Shown here in pieces: positions 7,802-17,941 of a DNA stretch of 64,000 nucleotides. Source of the DNA: Actinomycetes bacterium (GTDB lineage Bacteria; Actinomycetota; Actinomycetes; Propionibacteriales; Nocardioidaceae); the NCBI GenBank assembly GCA_023417775.1, contig JAEZEJ010000047.1:3551-67550 (forward strand), read 5' to 3'. Position 1 is the first letter of the stretch, and every line of letters starts with the position of its first letter. The translations under genes were made by a program, and so were the position numbers. A model generated the notes under the pieces. The model was not told the DNA's origin. It made no database searches and was given only the letters and a program-made list of their open reading frames with translations.

Positions 7802-8622
7802 GCACGATGACCCCTGTATCGATCGACACGGATCGGCCCGGCGTCCCCTTCGGTCGCCTGGCCCGGGTCGAGATCCGCAAGATGCTCGACACCCGCGCGG
7901 GTCGTTGGCTGCTGATCATCACCGGCGTCCTGCTGGCGATCACGATGGCCATCGTGCTGCTCGTCATCGGGCTGAACGACAACCTCTCCATCGGCGCGCA
8001 GGGCATGAGCGATGCGATGACCGTCCCGCTGTCGATGCTGCTGCCGGTCTTCGCGATCACGACGGTCACCGGCGAATGGGGGCAGCGCACGCACCTCGTG
8101 TCGTTCACCCTCGAACCGCGCCGGCTCCGGGTGATCGCGGCCAAGCTCGTCGCGGTGCTCGTGCTGGCGCTCGGCACCATCGTGGTGGCGATCGTGCTCG
8201 GCGTCATCGGCAATCTGATCGCCGCCTCGATCGGCGGCTATGACCCGATCTGGAACCTCGACGTCTCCGATCTGCTGTGGACCGTCGGTCTCCAGCTGGC
8301 CTTCTTCGGCATGGCCTTCGCGCTGGCGATGCTCTTCCTCAGCACGCCGGTCGCCGTGGTGATCTTCTACGCGGTCGCGCTGATCCTGCCGCAGATGGTG
8401 TATTCGATCCTCTACGGCGTGTTCGACTGGGCCCGCGACCTCATCCCGTGGGTCGACATGAACTATGCGGCGATGCCGCTCATGACCGGTCAGGGGATGT
8501 TGGGCGAGAACATCGACGTCGGAGCCTTGGAGTGGGTGCGCTTCGTCTTCACCCTCGTGCTCTGGATCGGCATCCCGGCGACGATCGGTCTGCGTCGTAT
8601 CGCCCGGAGCGAGGTCAAGTAG
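7798..8622 (+). CDS. ABC-2 type transporter permease
   Basis: The 274-residue protein has about six hydrophobic helices (for example WLLIITGVLLAITMAIVLLV, MLLPVFAITTVTGEW, LVAVLVLALGTIVVAIVLGVIG) and the EWGQRTHLVSFTLEPRR segment typical of ABC-2 permeases after the second helix. It is the membrane half of the exporter encoded with the upstream ATPase, and two copies probably form the channel. Its start has its own GAGGTGG ribosome site inside the inserted segment described for 7715-7801. Substrate unknown. Confidence 0.88.
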   Translation: MSTMTPVSIDTDRPGVPFGRLARVEIRKMLDTRAGRWLLIITGVLLAITMAIVLLVIGLNDNLSIGAQGMSDAMTVPLSMLLPVFAITTVTGEWGQRTHLVSFTLEPRRLRVIAAKLVAVLVLALGTIVVAIVLGVIGNLIAASIGGYDPIWNLDVSDLLWTVGLQLAFFGMAFALAMLFLSTPVAVVIFYAVALILPQMVYSILYGVFDWARDLIPWVDMNYAAMPLMTGQGMLGENIDVGALEWVRFVFTLVLWIGIPATIGLRRIARSEVK

Positions 8623-8649
8623 TCACGTCCTAGTGCGAGAATGGGCGGC

Positions 8650-9858
8650 ATGCGTCGAACGCGTGTCGCCCTTCTCGGCTCTACCGGCTCCATCGGCACC
8701 CAGGCCCTCGAGGTCATCGCGGCGAACCGCGATCGCTTCGAGGTTGTCGGCCTGGCGGCCGGTGGCGGCGATCCCAGGCTGCTGGCCCGTCAGGCGCTCG
8801 AATTCGACGTGCCGCTGGTGAGCGTCGCGCGGGGCAGCGCGGCCGAGGATGTGCAGCTCGCGCTCTACGCCGAGGCGCAGCGCCGCGGCTGGTCCGCGGG
8901 GGATCTGCGGATCCCGCGACTGCTGGTCGGGCCCGATGCGGCCACCGAGGTGGCCCGTGCCGACAGCGATGTCGTCCTCAACGGCATGACCGGAGCGGTG
9001 GGCCTGCGGCCCACGCTCGCGGCCCTGGAGGCCGGGCGCACGCTCGCCCTGGCCAATAAGGAGTCGCTCATCATCGGCGGGCCTCTGGTCAAGGAGCTCG
9101 CGGTTCCGGGCCAGATCGTGCCGGTCGACTCCGAGCACTCCGCCCTCGCGCAGGCTCTCCGCGGCGAACGCGTCGAGGACGTCCGTCGGCTATTGGTGAC
9201 CGCCAGCGGCGGGCCCTTCCGCGGGCGCACACGCGAGGAGCTGGCCGAGGTCACCCCGGAACAGGCCATGGCGCACCCCACGTGGGACATGGGTCCGGTC
9301 ATCACCATCAACTCCGCGACCCTGGTCAACAAGGGACTGGAGGTCATCGAGGCCCATCTGCTCTTCGACATCGGCTTCGACCGCATCGATGTCGTAGTCC
9401 ATCCCTCCTCGGTCGTGCATTCCATGGTGGAGTTCGTCGACGGCTCGACCATGGTGCAGGCCTCCCCGCCCGATATGCGGCTGCCGATCGCGCTCGGCCT
9501 CACCTGGCCGGCTCGTCTGCCCGGGGCCGCGGCCCCGTGCGACTGGACGCGGCCGACCTCGTGGGACTTCTTCCCGCTCGACGACACCGCTTTTCCCGCC
9601 GTGACCCTCGCACGTCGCGCGGGCGAGTTCGGGCGTACCGCGCCGGCGGTGTTCAACGCCGCCAATGAGGTCTGCGTCGATGCCTTCGTCGCCGGGAACT
9701 TGGACTTCCTGGGCATCGTTGACACGGTGGGCGAGGTGCTCGACGAGCATCTGTCCGATCCGGACGCGGCCCATGACGACCTCACGCTCGATCGTGTGCT
9801 CGCCGCCGATACGGCGGCCCGCGAACGGGCGACGGACCTGGTGGAGCGACGACGATGA
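8650..9858 (+). CDS. dxr: 1-deoxy-D-xylulose 5-phosphate reductoisomerase
   Basis: Dxr converts DXP to 2-C-methyl-D-erythritol 4-phosphate with NADPH and a divalent metal, the second step of the MEP isoprenoid pathway. The 402-residue protein has the NADPH-binding [14 protein letters not shown] near its N-terminus, the metal-binding PVDSEHSA segment near 150 and the conserved [13 protein letters not shown]. The start is chosen at 8650 because GAGAAT lies seven bases upstream; ATG 8641 is in frame and also possible. It is coupled by ATGA to the protease gene, and with ispG forms the widespread actinobacterial dxr-rip-ispG operon. Confidence 0.95.
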   Translation: MRRTRVALLGSTGSIGTQALEVIAANRDRFEVVGLAAGGGDPRLLARQALEFDVPLVSVARGSAAEDVQLALYAEAQRRGWSAGDLRIPRLLVGPDAATEVARADSDVVLNGMTGAVGLRPTLAALEAGRTLALANKESLIIGGPLVKELAVPGQIVPVDSEHSALAQALRGERVEDVRRLLVTASGGPFRGRTREELAEVTPEQAMAHPTWDMGPVITINSATLVNKGLEVIEAHLLFDIGFDRIDVVVHPSSVVHSMVEFVDGSTMVQASPPDMRLPIALGLTWPARLPGAAAPCDWTRPTSWDFFPLDDTAFPAVTLARRAGEFGRTAPAVFNAANEVCVDAFVAGNLDFLGIVDTVGEVLDEHLSDPDAAHDDLTLDRVLAADTAARERATDLVERRR

Positions 9859-11150
9859 CCGCAGTGATCTTCACGCTCGGCGTGGTGGTGTTCCTGCTCG
9901 GAGTGGCCACGTCGATCGCGCTGCACGAGCTCGGGCACATGTGGCCCGCCAAGAAGTTCGGCGTGAAGGTCACCCAGTTCTTCGTCGGCTTCGGACGCAC
10001 GGTGTGGTCGTTCAAGCGCGGCGAGACCGAGTACGGGCTCAAGGCGATACCGCTCGGCGGGTACGTCAAGCTCGTCGGCATGCTGCCGCCGCAGAAGGAC
10101 GACCCGGAGCACGCCCGCACATCCAATACCGGCCTGTTCACGCAGTTGGCCCGCGACGCCCGAGAACTCGAATACGAGACGGTCACGGTCGAGGACCAGG
10201 ACCGGCTGTTCTACCGGCGGCCGTGGTGGCAGAAGGTCATCGTCATGGCCGGCGGGCCGACGGTCAACCTGCTCATCGCGGTCGTGCTGTTCTCGATCTC
10301 CTTCATGGGCTTCGGCGTCGCCGTGCCGACCACCACGGTGGCTCAGGTCTCCGACTGCGCGATCACCGATGCCGAGGCCGGTCGCGCCTGTACCGACGCG
10401 GACCCGGTCACGCCCGCCAAGCTCGCCGGTCTCGAGCCGGGCGATGAGATCACCTCGTTCGATGGGGAGCCGGTGACCTCCTGGGATCAGCTGAGCACCC
10501 TCATCCGCGGCAACGGCGACCAGGAGGCCGAGATCGGCTTCGTGCGCGACGGAGCCGAGACCACGGTCGACGTCCGTACCTCGGTGCTCGCCCGAGCCGC
10601 TCTGGACGATCCCGACCGGGTCGAGGACGTCGGCTTCCTCGGCGTGGTCCCGCTGCAGACGGTCGAACGACAGGGACCGGGATTCGTCATCGAGGAGACC
10701 GGTCGCGTGATCGGGCTGACGGCGCAGGCCGTCGTGCACCTGCCCGTGCGCATGGTCGATGTCGTGCGGGCGGCTCTGGGCGCCGAGCGTGGACAGGACA
10801 CCCCGATCAGCATCGTCGGCGCGAGCCGGGTCGCGGGTGAGCTCGTCACCACCGATCAGCCGACCGTGGCGGTCGCCGCGCAGCGGCTCATCATGCTGCT
10901 CGCCGGGCTGAACCTCTTCCTCTGGCTGTTCAACCTGATCCCGCTGCTCCCGCTCGACGGCGGGCACATCGCCGGCGCCCTGTGGGAGGCGATCAGGAGG
11001 GGCTGGGCGCGGCTGCGGGGACGGCCCGATCCGGGCTATGTCGATGTCGCCAAGATGCTGCCCGTGGCCTACGTGGTTGGCTCGCTCCTTATCATCATGG
11101 GTGTGGTCTTGATCTTCGCTGACATCGTCAATCCGGTGAGGCTCTCATGA
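9855..11150 (+). CDS. site-2 (M50) intramembrane zinc metalloprotease, RseP/Rip1 family
   Basis: The 431-residue membrane protein has the zinc-binding HELGH (His24, Glu25, His28) in its first membrane helix, a PDZ-like domain around residues 180-260 ([21 protein letters not shown]) and the third zinc ligand in [12 protein letters not shown] near residue 360. Such proteases cut membrane-bound anti-sigma factors and other single-pass substrates. The second residue pair after the motif is MWPAKKFG rather than the more usual HFxxAxxxG, but the motif is otherwise intact. It is translationally coupled to both neighbours in the dxr-rip-ispG operon. Confidence 0.93.
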   Translation: MTAVIFTLGVVVFLLGVATSIALHELGHMWPAKKFGVKVTQFFVGFGRTVWSFKRGETEYGLKAIPLGGYVKLVGMLPPQKDDPEHARTSNTGLFTQLARDARELEYETVTVEDQDRLFYRRPWWQKVIVMAGGPTVNLLIAVVLFSISFMGFGVAVPTTTVAQVSDCAITDAEAGRACTDADPVTPAKLAGLEPGDEITSFDGEPVTSWDQLSTLIRGNGDQEAEIGFVRDGAETTVDVRTSVLARAALDDPDRVEDVGFLGVVPLQTVERQGPGFVIEETGRVIGLTAQAVVHLPVRMVDVVRAALGAERGQDTPISIVGASRVAGELVTTDQPTVAVAAQRLIMLLAGLNLFLWLFNLIPLLPLDGGHIAGALWEAIRRGWARLRGRPDPGYVDVAKMLPVAYVVGSLLIIMGVVLIFADIVNPVRLS

Positions 11151-12304
11151 CGGGCGTACCTGTCTCGCTCGGCATGCCGGAGGCTCCCGCGCCCGTCCTC
11201 GCCCCCCGCCGCGCCTCGCGCAAGATCAACGTCGGGACGGTCGAGGTGGGCGGCGATGCGCCGATCTCGGTGCAGTCGATGACCACGACGCTCACCTCGG
11301 ATGTCAACTCCACGCTGCAGCAGATCGCCGAGCTCACCGCGGCGGGATGCGACATCGTCCGTGTCGCCTGCCCGAGCCAGGATGACGCCGAGGCGCTCCC
11401 GGCGATCGCGCGGAAGTCGCAGATCCCGGTGATCGCCGATATCCACTTCCAGCCCAAGTACGTCTTCGCGGCGATCGATGCCGGCTGTGCCGCGGTGCGG
11501 GTCAATCCCGGCAATATCCGCAAGTTCGACGATCAGGTCGGCGCCATCGCCAAGGCAGCGTCCGAGGCGGGCGTCTCGCTGCGCATCGGCGTCAACGCCG
11601 GCTCGCTGGACAAGCGGCTGCTGGAGAAGTACGGCAAGGCGACTCCCGAGGCTCTCGTCGAGTCGGCGGTCTGGGAGGCCTCGCTGTTCGAGGAGCACGA
11701 CTTCCACGACTTCAAGATCTCGGTCAAGCACAACGACCCGGTCGTCATGGTGAAGGCCTATGAGCTGCTCGCCGAGCGCGGGGACTGGCCCTTGCACCTC
11801 GGCGTCACGGAGGCCGGCCCCGCCTTCCAGGGCACGATCAAGAGCGCCACGGCCTTCGGCGCGCTGCTCAGCAAGGGCATCGGCGACACCATCCGGGTCT
11901 CGTTGTCCGCGCCGCCGGTCGAGGAGGTCAAGGTCGGCCTGCAGATCCTCGAATCGCTCAACCTGCGACCGCGCCGCCTGGAGATCGTCTCCTGTCCCTC
12001 GTGCGGTCGCGCGCAGGTCGACGTCTACAAGCTCGCCGACGAGGTCACCGCCGGACTGGACGGGCTCGAGGTGCCGCTGCGCGTCGCCGTGATGGGCTGC
12101 GTCGTCAACGGTCCGGGTGAGGCCCGCGAGGCCGACCTCGGGGTCGCCTCCGGCAATGGCAAGGGGCAGATCTTCGTCAAGGGCGAGGTCATCAAGACCG
12201 TCCCGGAGAGCAAGATCGTCGAGACGCTCATCGAGGAGGCCATGCGCATCGCCGAGGGCATGGAGCCCGAGGAGGGCGCCGAAGCCTCGGTCACCGTCAG
12301 CTGA
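11147..12304 (+). CDS. ispG: 4-hydroxy-3-methylbut-2-en-1-yl diphosphate synthase (flavodoxin/ferredoxin)
   Basis: IspG reductively converts MEcPP to HMBPP in the MEP pathway and uses a [4Fe-4S] cluster. The 385-residue length is that of the short bacterial form. The N-terminal segment [13 protein letters not shown] is characteristic, and the cluster cysteines are seen in SCPSCGR (two) and [12 protein letters not shown] (one), followed by the conserved Glu. The start overlaps the protease stop by four bases. With dxr two genes upstream, two MEP steps are in one operon. Confidence 0.96.
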   Translation: MTGVPVSLGMPEAPAPVLAPRRASRKINVGTVEVGGDAPISVQSMTTTLTSDVNSTLQQIAELTAAGCDIVRVACPSQDDAEALPAIARKSQIPVIADIHFQPKYVFAAIDAGCAAVRVNPGNIRKFDDQVGAIAKAASEAGVSLRIGVNAGSLDKRLLEKYGKATPEALVESAVWEASLFEEHDFHDFKISVKHNDPVVMVKAYELLAERGDWPLHLGVTEAGPAFQGTIKSATAFGALLSKGIGDTIRVSLSAPPVEEVKVGLQILESLNLRPRRLEIVSCPSCGRAQVDVYKLADEVTAGLDGLEVPLRVAVMGCVVNGPGEAREADLGVASGNGKGQIFVKGEVIKTVPESKIVETLIEEAMRIAEGMEPEEGAEASVTVS

Positions 12305-12346
12305 CGGTCGCCATCGCCGTGACGATCCGCTGCTAGGCTCCGATCC

Positions 12347-13198
12347 ATGACCGAGGTGGCCGCAGGAGCGTCGCACGTCCGGTCCCTGGTACGCCACGAC
12401 CTGCCGAAGCTGCTCGAGCTCCTGGACCGCGACCCGCTCGCCAATGTCTTCGTCCGACACCGCGTCGCGGCCGCGGGCATCGACCAGCGCTGGCTCGGTG
12501 CCCAGATCTGGGGATATTTCGAGGGCGAACAGCTCGTCTCGGCGTGCCATGTCGGGGCCAATGTCGTGCCGGTGGAGGCGACGGCCGAGGCCGTCGAGGC
12601 CTTCGCCGAGCGACTGGTGAGGCGCGAGGCGCGCTCACGTTCCCTCGTCGGGCCGGCGGAGGTGATCGCCCCGCTGTGGCGACGGTTGCGGCCCACCTGG
12701 GGACCCGCCCGGTCGGAGCGACTCGATCAGCCCTTCCTCGTCCTCGAACAGGACAGCCGACTGGACCCCGATGCCCGGGTGCGTCCGGTCGCGATGGACG
12801 AGCTGGACGTGCTCTTCCCGGCCAGTGTCGCCATGTTCACCGAAGAGGTCGGCATCGATCCGACGATCGGTGATCGCGGCGGATATCGAGCCCGCGTCGC
12901 GCAGCTCATCGCCGAGGGGTGCGCGTATGCGATCGTCGAGGACGATCAGGTGATCTTCAAGACCGAGGTGGGTGCGCACACGCACGCCGCCTGCCAGCTG
13001 CAGGGCGTCTGGGTCGCCCCACGGCGACGTGGCGAGGGACTGTCCGAGCCGGCCCTCGCCGGGGTGGTCCACCGGGCGCGCCGCAGCTTCGCCCCGGCCG
13101 TCACCCTGTACGTCAACGACTACAACACCGCGGCCCGCCGCCTCTATGAGCGGGTGGGCTTCCGTCAGGTGACGACCTTCGCCACCGTCTTGATGTGA
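12347..13198 (+). CDS. GNAT-family N-acetyltransferase with N-terminal DUF4081-like domain
   Basis: The 283-residue protein has an N-terminal half (VRHDLPKLLELLDRDPLANVF) typical of DUF4081 and a C-terminal GNAT domain with the acetyl-CoA site seen in LQGVWVAPRRRGEGLSEPAL (R-x-x-G-x motif) and VTLYVNDYNTAARRLYERVGF. This two-domain protein is conserved downstream of ispG in actinobacteria. TAGGCT lies seven bases before the ATG, so the message is probably leaderless and separate from ispG. The acetyl acceptor is unknown. Confidence 0.85.
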   Translation: MTEVAAGASHVRSLVRHDLPKLLELLDRDPLANVFVRHRVAAAGIDQRWLGAQIWGYFEGEQLVSACHVGANVVPVEATAEAVEAFAERLVRREARSRSLVGPAEVIAPLWRRLRPTWGPARSERLDQPFLVLEQDSRLDPDARVRPVAMDELDVLFPASVAMFTEEVGIDPTIGDRGGYRARVAQLIAEGCAYAIVEDDQVIFKTEVGAHTHAACQLQGVWVAPRRRGEGLSEPALAGVVHRARRSFAPAVTLYVNDYNTAARRLYERVGFRQVTTFATVLM

Positions 13199-13209
13199 GA
13201 GGAACAGCG

Positions 13210-13569
13210 ATGCGCAAGGACACCTGGGGGTTGGCCGCCCTGCTGGCGGGAGCAGGCGTGCTGCATTTCGTCAAGCCCGAGCCCTTCGCCCGGATCGTGC
13301 CGAAGGCGCTGCCGGCGCGGACCGAGCTGGTGTACGCCTCAGGGGTCGCTGAGCTCGCCTGCGCCGCCCTATTGGCCGTGCCGCGGACGCGCCGGGTCGG
13401 AGGGCTGGCGGCGGCCGGTCTGCTGGTGGCGGTCTTCCCGGCGAATGTGCAGATGGCGGTCGATGTGGTGCGGAGCCCCCGTGCCTCGACTCCCTTCAAG
13501 ATCGGCACCGTCGCACGGCTGCCGTTGCAGTGGCCGCTCATCCGCGCCGCTCTGCGCGCCCGTCCCTGA
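13210..13569 (+). CDS. DoxX-like small membrane protein
   Basis: The 119-residue protein has four hydrophobic segments and family landmarks such as [30 protein letters not shown] and [11 protein letters not shown], which fit the DoxX-like/COG4270 membrane family. GAGGAACAGCG precedes the ATG at 13210, giving a good ribosome site. It follows the GNAT gene by eleven bases and is probably cotranscribed with it. Function is not established for this branch of the family. Confidence 0.75.
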   Translation: MRKDTWGLAALLAGAGVLHFVKPEPFARIVPKALPARTELVYASGVAELACAALLAVPRTRRVGGLAAAGLLVAVFPANVQMAVDVVRSPRASTPFKIGTVARLPLQWPLIRAALRARP

Positions 13570-13669
13570 CCCGGCCTTCGCCGCCGCGCGTGGCGAGGGG
13601 TGCGCAGGTCACCGCGGCGGGGTGCGACGCGGTCGGGGGAGCGGGCCACGCTGTCGATACCCTCGTGCC

Positions 13670-15409
13670 ATGCGAATGTCACGGCTCTTCGTCCGCACCC
13701 TCCGCGACGACCCCGCCGATGCCGAGGTCCCGAGTCACAAGCTGCTCGTCCGCGCCGGCTACGTGCGCCGCGTCGCGCCGGGGATCTACTCGTGGCTGCC
13801 GCTGGGCCTGCGCGTGCTCGCGAAGGTCGAGGCCATCGTCCGCGAGGAGATGGAGGCGATCGGCGCGCAGGAGGTCCGCTTCCCGGCCCTCCTGCCGCGC
13901 GAGCCCTATGAGGCGTCGAATCGCTGGACCGAGTACGGGCCGAATCTGTTCCGCCTCCAGGATCGCCGCGGGACCGATCTACTCCTCGGCCCGACCCATG
14001 AGGAGATGTTCACCCTGCTGGTCAAGGACCTGTACTCCTCGTACAAGGACCTGCCGCTGAGCCTCTACCAGATCCAGACCAAGTACCGCGATGAAGCGCG
14101 CCCCCGGGCGGGCATCCTGCGCGGACGCGAGTTCATCATGAAGGACTCGTACTCCTTCGACATCGACGACGCCGGTCTGGAGCAGTCCTATCAGGCGCAC
14201 CGGGCCGCCTATGTCCGCATCTTCGACCGGCTCGGATTCGAGTACGCGGTCGTGCAGGCCGACTCCGGTGCGATGGGCGGTTCGGCGAGCGAGGAGTTCC
14301 TCGTCGTCGCCGACACGGGGGAGGACACCTTCGTGCGCTCTCCGGGCGGCTACGCGGCCAATGTGGAGGCGGTCACCACCGTCGTGCCCGATCCGCAGCC
14401 GTATGACGACGTGCCGGCCGCGCACGCCGAGCAGACCCCGGACACCCCGACGATCGAGACCCTCGTCGACCATCTCAACCAGCGCTTCCCGCGGGAGGAC
14501 CGCGCGTGGACGGCCGCCGACACGCTCAAGAACGTCCTCGTGATGCTTCGGTACCCCGATGGGACGACCGAGCCGCTGGCGATCGGCATCCCCGGTGACC
14601 GGGAGGTCGACATCAAGCGTCTCGAGACGCAGGTGTCGCCGGCCGATGTCGAGCCCTTCGGCGAGGCCGACTTCCAGCGGTACCCCGATCTCGCGAAGGG
14701 ATACATCGGCCCCGGCGTGCTGGGGACGGAACGGGCGACCGGGATCCGCTACCTGGTGGACCCCCGCGTCGTGGAGGGCACCCGCTGGGTGACGGGTGCC
14801 GATGTCACCGGATCCCATGTCATCGACCTCGTCGCCGGCCGGGACTTCACCGCCGACGGCACGATCGAGGCCGCCGAGGTCAAGGCGGGGGACCCGGCGC
14901 CGGACGGCAGCGGCCCGCTGGAGCTCGCCCGCGGTATCGAGATGGGCCACGTGTTCCAGCTCGGGCGCAAGTACGCCGAGGCACTCGGGCTGAAGGTCCT
15001 CGACGAGAACGGCAAGCTCGTGACGGTCGCGATGGGGTCCTATGGCTTCGGCGTGTCCCGTGCCGTCGCCGCGGTGATCGAGAACTCCTTCGACGACAGG
15101 GGCATCGTCTGGCCGTCGGCCATCGCGCCATTCGACGTGCACCTGGTCGTCGCGGGCAAGGACCCGGCCCAGTTCGAGGCCGCCGACGCGCTGGTCGCGG
15201 ACCTGGAGTCCGCCGGTGTCGAGGTGCTCTACGACGACCGCCCCAAGGTCTCACCGGGGGTCAAGTTCAAGGATGCCGAGTTGATCGGCGTGCCCACGAT
15301 CGTCGTGGTTGGCAAGGGTCTCGCGGACGGTGTGGTCGAGGTCAAGGACCGCGCGACCGGCGATCGACGTGATGTCCCGATCGCGGATCTCGTCGCCACG
15401 CTGGCCTAG
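13670..15409 (+). CDS. proS: prolyl-tRNA synthetase (bacterial type)
   Basis: ProRS charges tRNA-Pro. The 579-residue class II synthetase has motif 1 around [13 protein letters not shown], motif 2 around [16 protein letters not shown], an inserted editing-like domain between roughly residues 235 and 400, motif 3 in [14 protein letters not shown], and a C-terminal anticodon-binding domain ([35 protein letters not shown]). TACCCT lies six bases before the ATG, suggesting a leaderless start; ATG 13676 is an alternative. The gene is followed by a long palindrome. Confidence 0.96.
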   Translation: MRMSRLFVRTLRDDPADAEVPSHKLLVRAGYVRRVAPGIYSWLPLGLRVLAKVEAIVREEMEAIGAQEVRFPALLPREPYEASNRWTEYGPNLFRLQDRRGTDLLLGPTHEEMFTLLVKDLYSSYKDLPLSLYQIQTKYRDEARPRAGILRGREFIMKDSYSFDIDDAGLEQSYQAHRAAYVRIFDRLGFEYAVVQADSGAMGGSASEEFLVVADTGEDTFVRSPGGYAANVEAVTTVVPDPQPYDDVPAAHAEQTPDTPTIETLVDHLNQRFPREDRAWTAADTLKNVLVMLRYPDGTTEPLAIGIPGDREVDIKRLETQVSPADVEPFGEADFQRYPDLAKGYIGPGVLGTERATGIRYLVDPRVVEGTRWVTGADVTGSHVIDLVAGRDFTADGTIEAAEVKAGDPAPDGSGPLELARGIEMGHVFQLGRKYAEALGLKVLDENGKLVTVAMGSYGFGVSRAVAAVIENSFDDRGIVWPSAIAPFDVHLVVAGKDPAQFEAADALVADLESAGVEVLYDDRPKVSPGVKFKDAELIGVPTIVVVGKGLADGVVEVKDRATGDRRDVPIADLVATLA

Positions 15410-15487
15410 GACCCTCCCGGATCCAGATGTGGCCGGTTGCGGCCCGTTCTCCTCCTGCGAGACGGGCCACCACCGGCCATATCTGGA
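15410..15487. repeat. palindrome family B copy 1, proS terminator
   Basis: Arms at 15422-15447 and 15462-15487 pair with 23 of 26 positions Watson-Crick around a 14-base loop. It begins directly after the proS stop and lies between convergent genes. The head GACCCTCC (15410-15417) and the core GGCCGGT...GGCCC recur at 29672-29745 and 62945-63017, defining a dispersed family. Confidence 0.85.
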
Positions 15488-15505
15488 CGTGGAGCCGGCG
15501 GACGT

Positions 15506-15913
15506 TCAGTCGAGGCCCGGGAATGCCTCGGGGGCGGCGCCCCAGGAGACGGCGCGCACGGCCGTGGCGCGCAGCTCGCGGACGACGCGTTCACGCTCAT
15601 CGCCTCCGACCTCCCCGCTCAGCGCGGCGATCGAGGCGCAGAGGCGCTGCTCCAGCCGTGCGGCGGTCGCTCGGGCCTCGTCGACGGACGAGAGATCGCC
15701 GGCCTCGTAGCTGACGAGCGGACCGGGGGGCTCGATATCGGCATCCGCGAGGACCGAGACGACCGCATCGCGCAGATCGCGATGGGCCTCGAAGGCCGCC
15801 GTGGCCGATGTGCGGAGTTCGTCGAAGCGTGCCGCGATCACCGGATACAGCCATACGGCCTCCAGCTCCAACTCCAACCACACGCGCCAGCGCAGCGCCT
15901 CCGACTCGTTCAT
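15506..15913 (-). CDS. ferritin-like (DUF4439-type) protein
   Basis: The 135-residue helical protein contains WLELELEAVWLYPVIAARF and FEAHRDLRDAV, which look like the metal-ligand helices of the DUF4439 ferritin-like family common next to rimP in actinobacteria. The ATG at 15913 overlaps the stop of the upstream gene (ATGA), so the two are translated together. Whether it binds metal is not known; the Glu and His residues expected in a four-helix bundle are present. Confidence 0.6.
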   Translation of the reverse strand: MNESEALRWRVWLELELEAVWLYPVIAARFDELRTSATAAFEAHRDLRDAVVSVLADADIEPPGPLVSYEAGDLSSVDEARATAARLEQRLCASIAALSGEVGGDERERVVRELRATAVRAVSWGAAPEAFPGLD

Positions 15914-16335
15914 CACGCCCCCTGCCACGAGGCCGCGAGCTGATCGAGCCCGCCCGCCATCGAGGCCAGGACCCGCACGACCTCCGGTGATGTCGCCGCC
16001 AGTGCATCCGCGGCCCGGTGATCGGCGGCCTCGCTCAACACCGCCGCCAGCGAACCCGTGGCGGTCTCGGTCGTCGGCTCGCCCCCCAGCTGGTCGACAT
16101 GCTGTTCCAGCACCTCGACGGCCATCTCGGCGCCGGGGGTGCCGCGAGCGATCGACAGCACTCGCTGCTGATCCTCGACCACGGCGCGCACCAGGCTCAC
16201 ATCGGCGTCGATCGGCCGCGGGCGGGGCTTGACGCCGACGCCGCGCAGGACGTCGTCGAGCCGTCCGGTCGCTCCGAGAGCGACGACGGCACCGGCGGCG
16301 AGTCCGCCGGTCAGGAGCACGCGTCGGCTGGTCAC
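15913..16335 (-). CDS. secreted or membrane-anchored hypothetical protein with Tat-like signal
   Basis: The 140-residue product begins MTSRRVLLTGGLAAGAVVALGA, which has twin arginines and a hydrophobic core as in a Tat signal, although the full S/T-RR-x-F-L-K consensus is not met and there is no lipobox cysteine. The rest is helical (about 45-135). It is coupled to the ferritin-like gene and may itself be a second ferritin-like helical bundle (AVVEDQQRVLSI, EVLEQHVDQLGG, EAADHRAAD). TAGGCT six bases before the GTG indicates a leaderless message divergent from rimP. Function unknown. Confidence 0.6.
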   Translation of the reverse strand: MTSRRVLLTGGLAAGAVVALGATGRLDDVLRGVGVKPRPRPIDADVSLVRAVVEDQQRVLSIARGTPGAEMAVEVLEQHVDQLGGEPTTETATGSLAAVLSEAADHRAADALAATSPEVVRVLASMAGGLDQLAASWQGA

Positions 16336-16341
16336 GACCGC

Positions 16342-16361
16342 AGCCTAGCGGCCGCTACGAT
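16342..16361. promoter_or_regulatory. divergent -10 elements for the ferritin-like pair and rimP operon
   Basis: On the minus strand TAGGCT (16347-16342) lies six bases before the GTG at 16335. On the plus strand TACGAT (16356-16361) would start a transcript near 16368, giving rimP a leader of about 45 bases. The two hexamers are separated by only eight bases, so the promoters should interfere. Confidence 0.55.
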
Positions 16362-16413
16362 GGTGCCACGCACGACCGTCGTGGCCATCGAATTGAATAG
16401 GGGCATCTCCGGC

Positions 16414-16875
16414 ATGACCGAGTACAACGAGTCGATCGACGGCATCGTCGGGTCGGCCGTCGCCGACCTGGGACTGGATCTCGAGGCGGTGGAGATCGTC
16501 GGCCAGGCCAAGCACCGCCGCCTGGTGATCGCCGTGGACCGCGATGGCGGCGTGGGCATCGACGAGATCACCCGCGCGACCCGGGCGGTCTCCGCTGCGC
16601 TCGATGCGACCGATGCGATGGGCGAGGCCCCGTACACGCTCGAGGTGACCTCGCGCGGCACCGATCGCCCGTTGACGGCGCCGCGGCACTGGCGGCGCAA
16701 TCACGACCGGCTCGTACACGTCACCCTGGCCGATGGCGCGAAGGTGACCGCCCGCATCGGCGACAGCGACGATGACGGTGTGGATCTGCTGCGCGGGGGC
16801 GTACCGACTCGCTACCCTTACGGCGATATCGAGCATGCCGTCATCGAGATCGAACTCAACCGGAAGGACGTCTGA
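16414..16875 (+). CDS. rimP: ribosome maturation factor RimP
   Basis: RimP assists maturation of the 30S subunit. The 153-residue protein has the conserved [11 protein letters not shown] near the N-terminus, the [14 protein letters not shown] segment and [19 protein letters not shown], the best-conserved family motif, followed by an Sm-like C-terminal domain. It heads the rimP-nusA-ylxR-infB-rbfA-truB cluster and its stop overlaps the nusA start (TGATG). Confidence 0.93.
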   Translation: MTEYNESIDGIVGSAVADLGLDLEAVEIVGQAKHRRLVIAVDRDGGVGIDEITRATRAVSAALDATDAMGEAPYTLEVTSRGTDRPLTAPRHWRRNHDRLVHVTLADGAKVTARIGDSDDDGVDLLRGGVPTRYPYGDIEHAVIEIELNRKDV

Positions 16876-17930
16876 TGGATATCGACATGAGCGCCCTGCG
16901 TCTGCTCGAACGGGAGAAGGGGATCTCGCTCGACATCGTGGTGGAGGCGATCGAGACGGCCCTCCTGTCGGCTTATCACAAGACGGCCGATGCCTATCAG
17001 CATGCGCGGGTCGAGCTCGATCGATCCAGCGGACATGTCACCGTCTGGGCCAAGGAAAGGCTCGCCGATGCACCCGCCGAGGCCGACGAGGCGGAGACCG
17101 ACAGGGACGTGCCGCGGCAGCGTTTCAGCGAGGAGTTCGACCACACCCCGGAGGACTTCGGACGTTTCGCCGCGACCGTCGCGCGTCAGCTCATCATGCA
17201 GCGGCTCCGCGATCTGGAGGACGAGGCCACCTTCGGAGAGTTCTCCGGCCGGGTCGGCGACATCGTCTCCGGTGTGATCCAGCAGGGCCGGCGTCCCGGC
17301 GATGTCCTGATCGACCTCGGCTCGATCGAGGCGATCATGCCCGCCACCGAGCGAGTGCCCGAGGAACGCTACTCCCACGGTGAGCGCATCAAGGCCTATG
17401 TGTACGAGGTGGAACGCGGGCCGCGCGGTCCTCGGGTCAAGGTCTCGCGTACCCACCCGAACCTGGTCAAGCTGCTCTTCTCCTTGGAGTCGCCGGAGAT
17501 CGCCGATGGCTCGGTGGAGATCGCGGCGATCGCCCGCGAGGCGGGTCACCGCACCAAGGTCGCGGTCCGCCCGACGGCTGCCGGGGTGAACGCCAAGGGC
17601 GCCTGCATCGGTCCGATGGGTCAGCGGGTGCGCAATGTCATGAGCGAGCTGCACGGCGAGAAGATCGACATCGTCGACTACAGCGAGGATCCCGCCGAGT
17701 TCATCGCCCAGGCCCTCTCGCCCTCGCGGGTGACGAGCGTCGAGATCCTCGATGCCGCCGCAAGGGCCGCGCGGGTCGTGGTGCCCGACTTCCAGCTGTC
17801 GCTGGCGATCGGCCGGGAGGGTCAGAACGCGCGTCTGGCCGCCAAGCTGACGGGGTGGCGGATCGACATCCGCGCCGACACGGAGGCCTCAGGACCGGCC
17901 GCTGCGACGGACGTTTCGACGAACGGCTAG
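16875..17930 (+). CDS. nusA: transcription termination/antitermination factor NusA
   Basis: NusA binds RNA polymerase and modulates pausing, termination and antitermination. The 351-residue protein has the N-terminal RNAP-binding domain (about 1-125), an S1 domain ([22 protein letters not shown]), and two KH domains ([27 protein letters not shown] and [30 protein letters not shown]). It lacks the C-terminal acidic repeats of enteric NusA, as usual in actinobacteria. Its TAG stop codon forms the first half of a TAGACT hexamer placed just before ylxR. Confidence 0.96.
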   Translation: MDIDMSALRLLEREKGISLDIVVEAIETALLSAYHKTADAYQHARVELDRSSGHVTVWAKERLADAPAEADEAETDRDVPRQRFSEEFDHTPEDFGRFAATVARQLIMQRLRDLEDEATFGEFSGRVGDIVSGVIQQGRRPGDVLIDLGSIEAIMPATERVPEERYSHGERIKAYVYEVERGPRGPRVKVSRTHPNLVKLLFSLESPEIADGSVEIAAIAREAGHRTKVAVRPTAAGVNAKGACIGPMGQRVRNVMSELHGEKIDIVDYSEDPAEFIAQALSPSRVTSVEILDAAARAARVVVPDFQLSLAIGREGQNARLAAKLTGWRIDIRADTEASGPAAATDVSTNG

Positions 17931-17941
17931 ACTTGTCGTCG

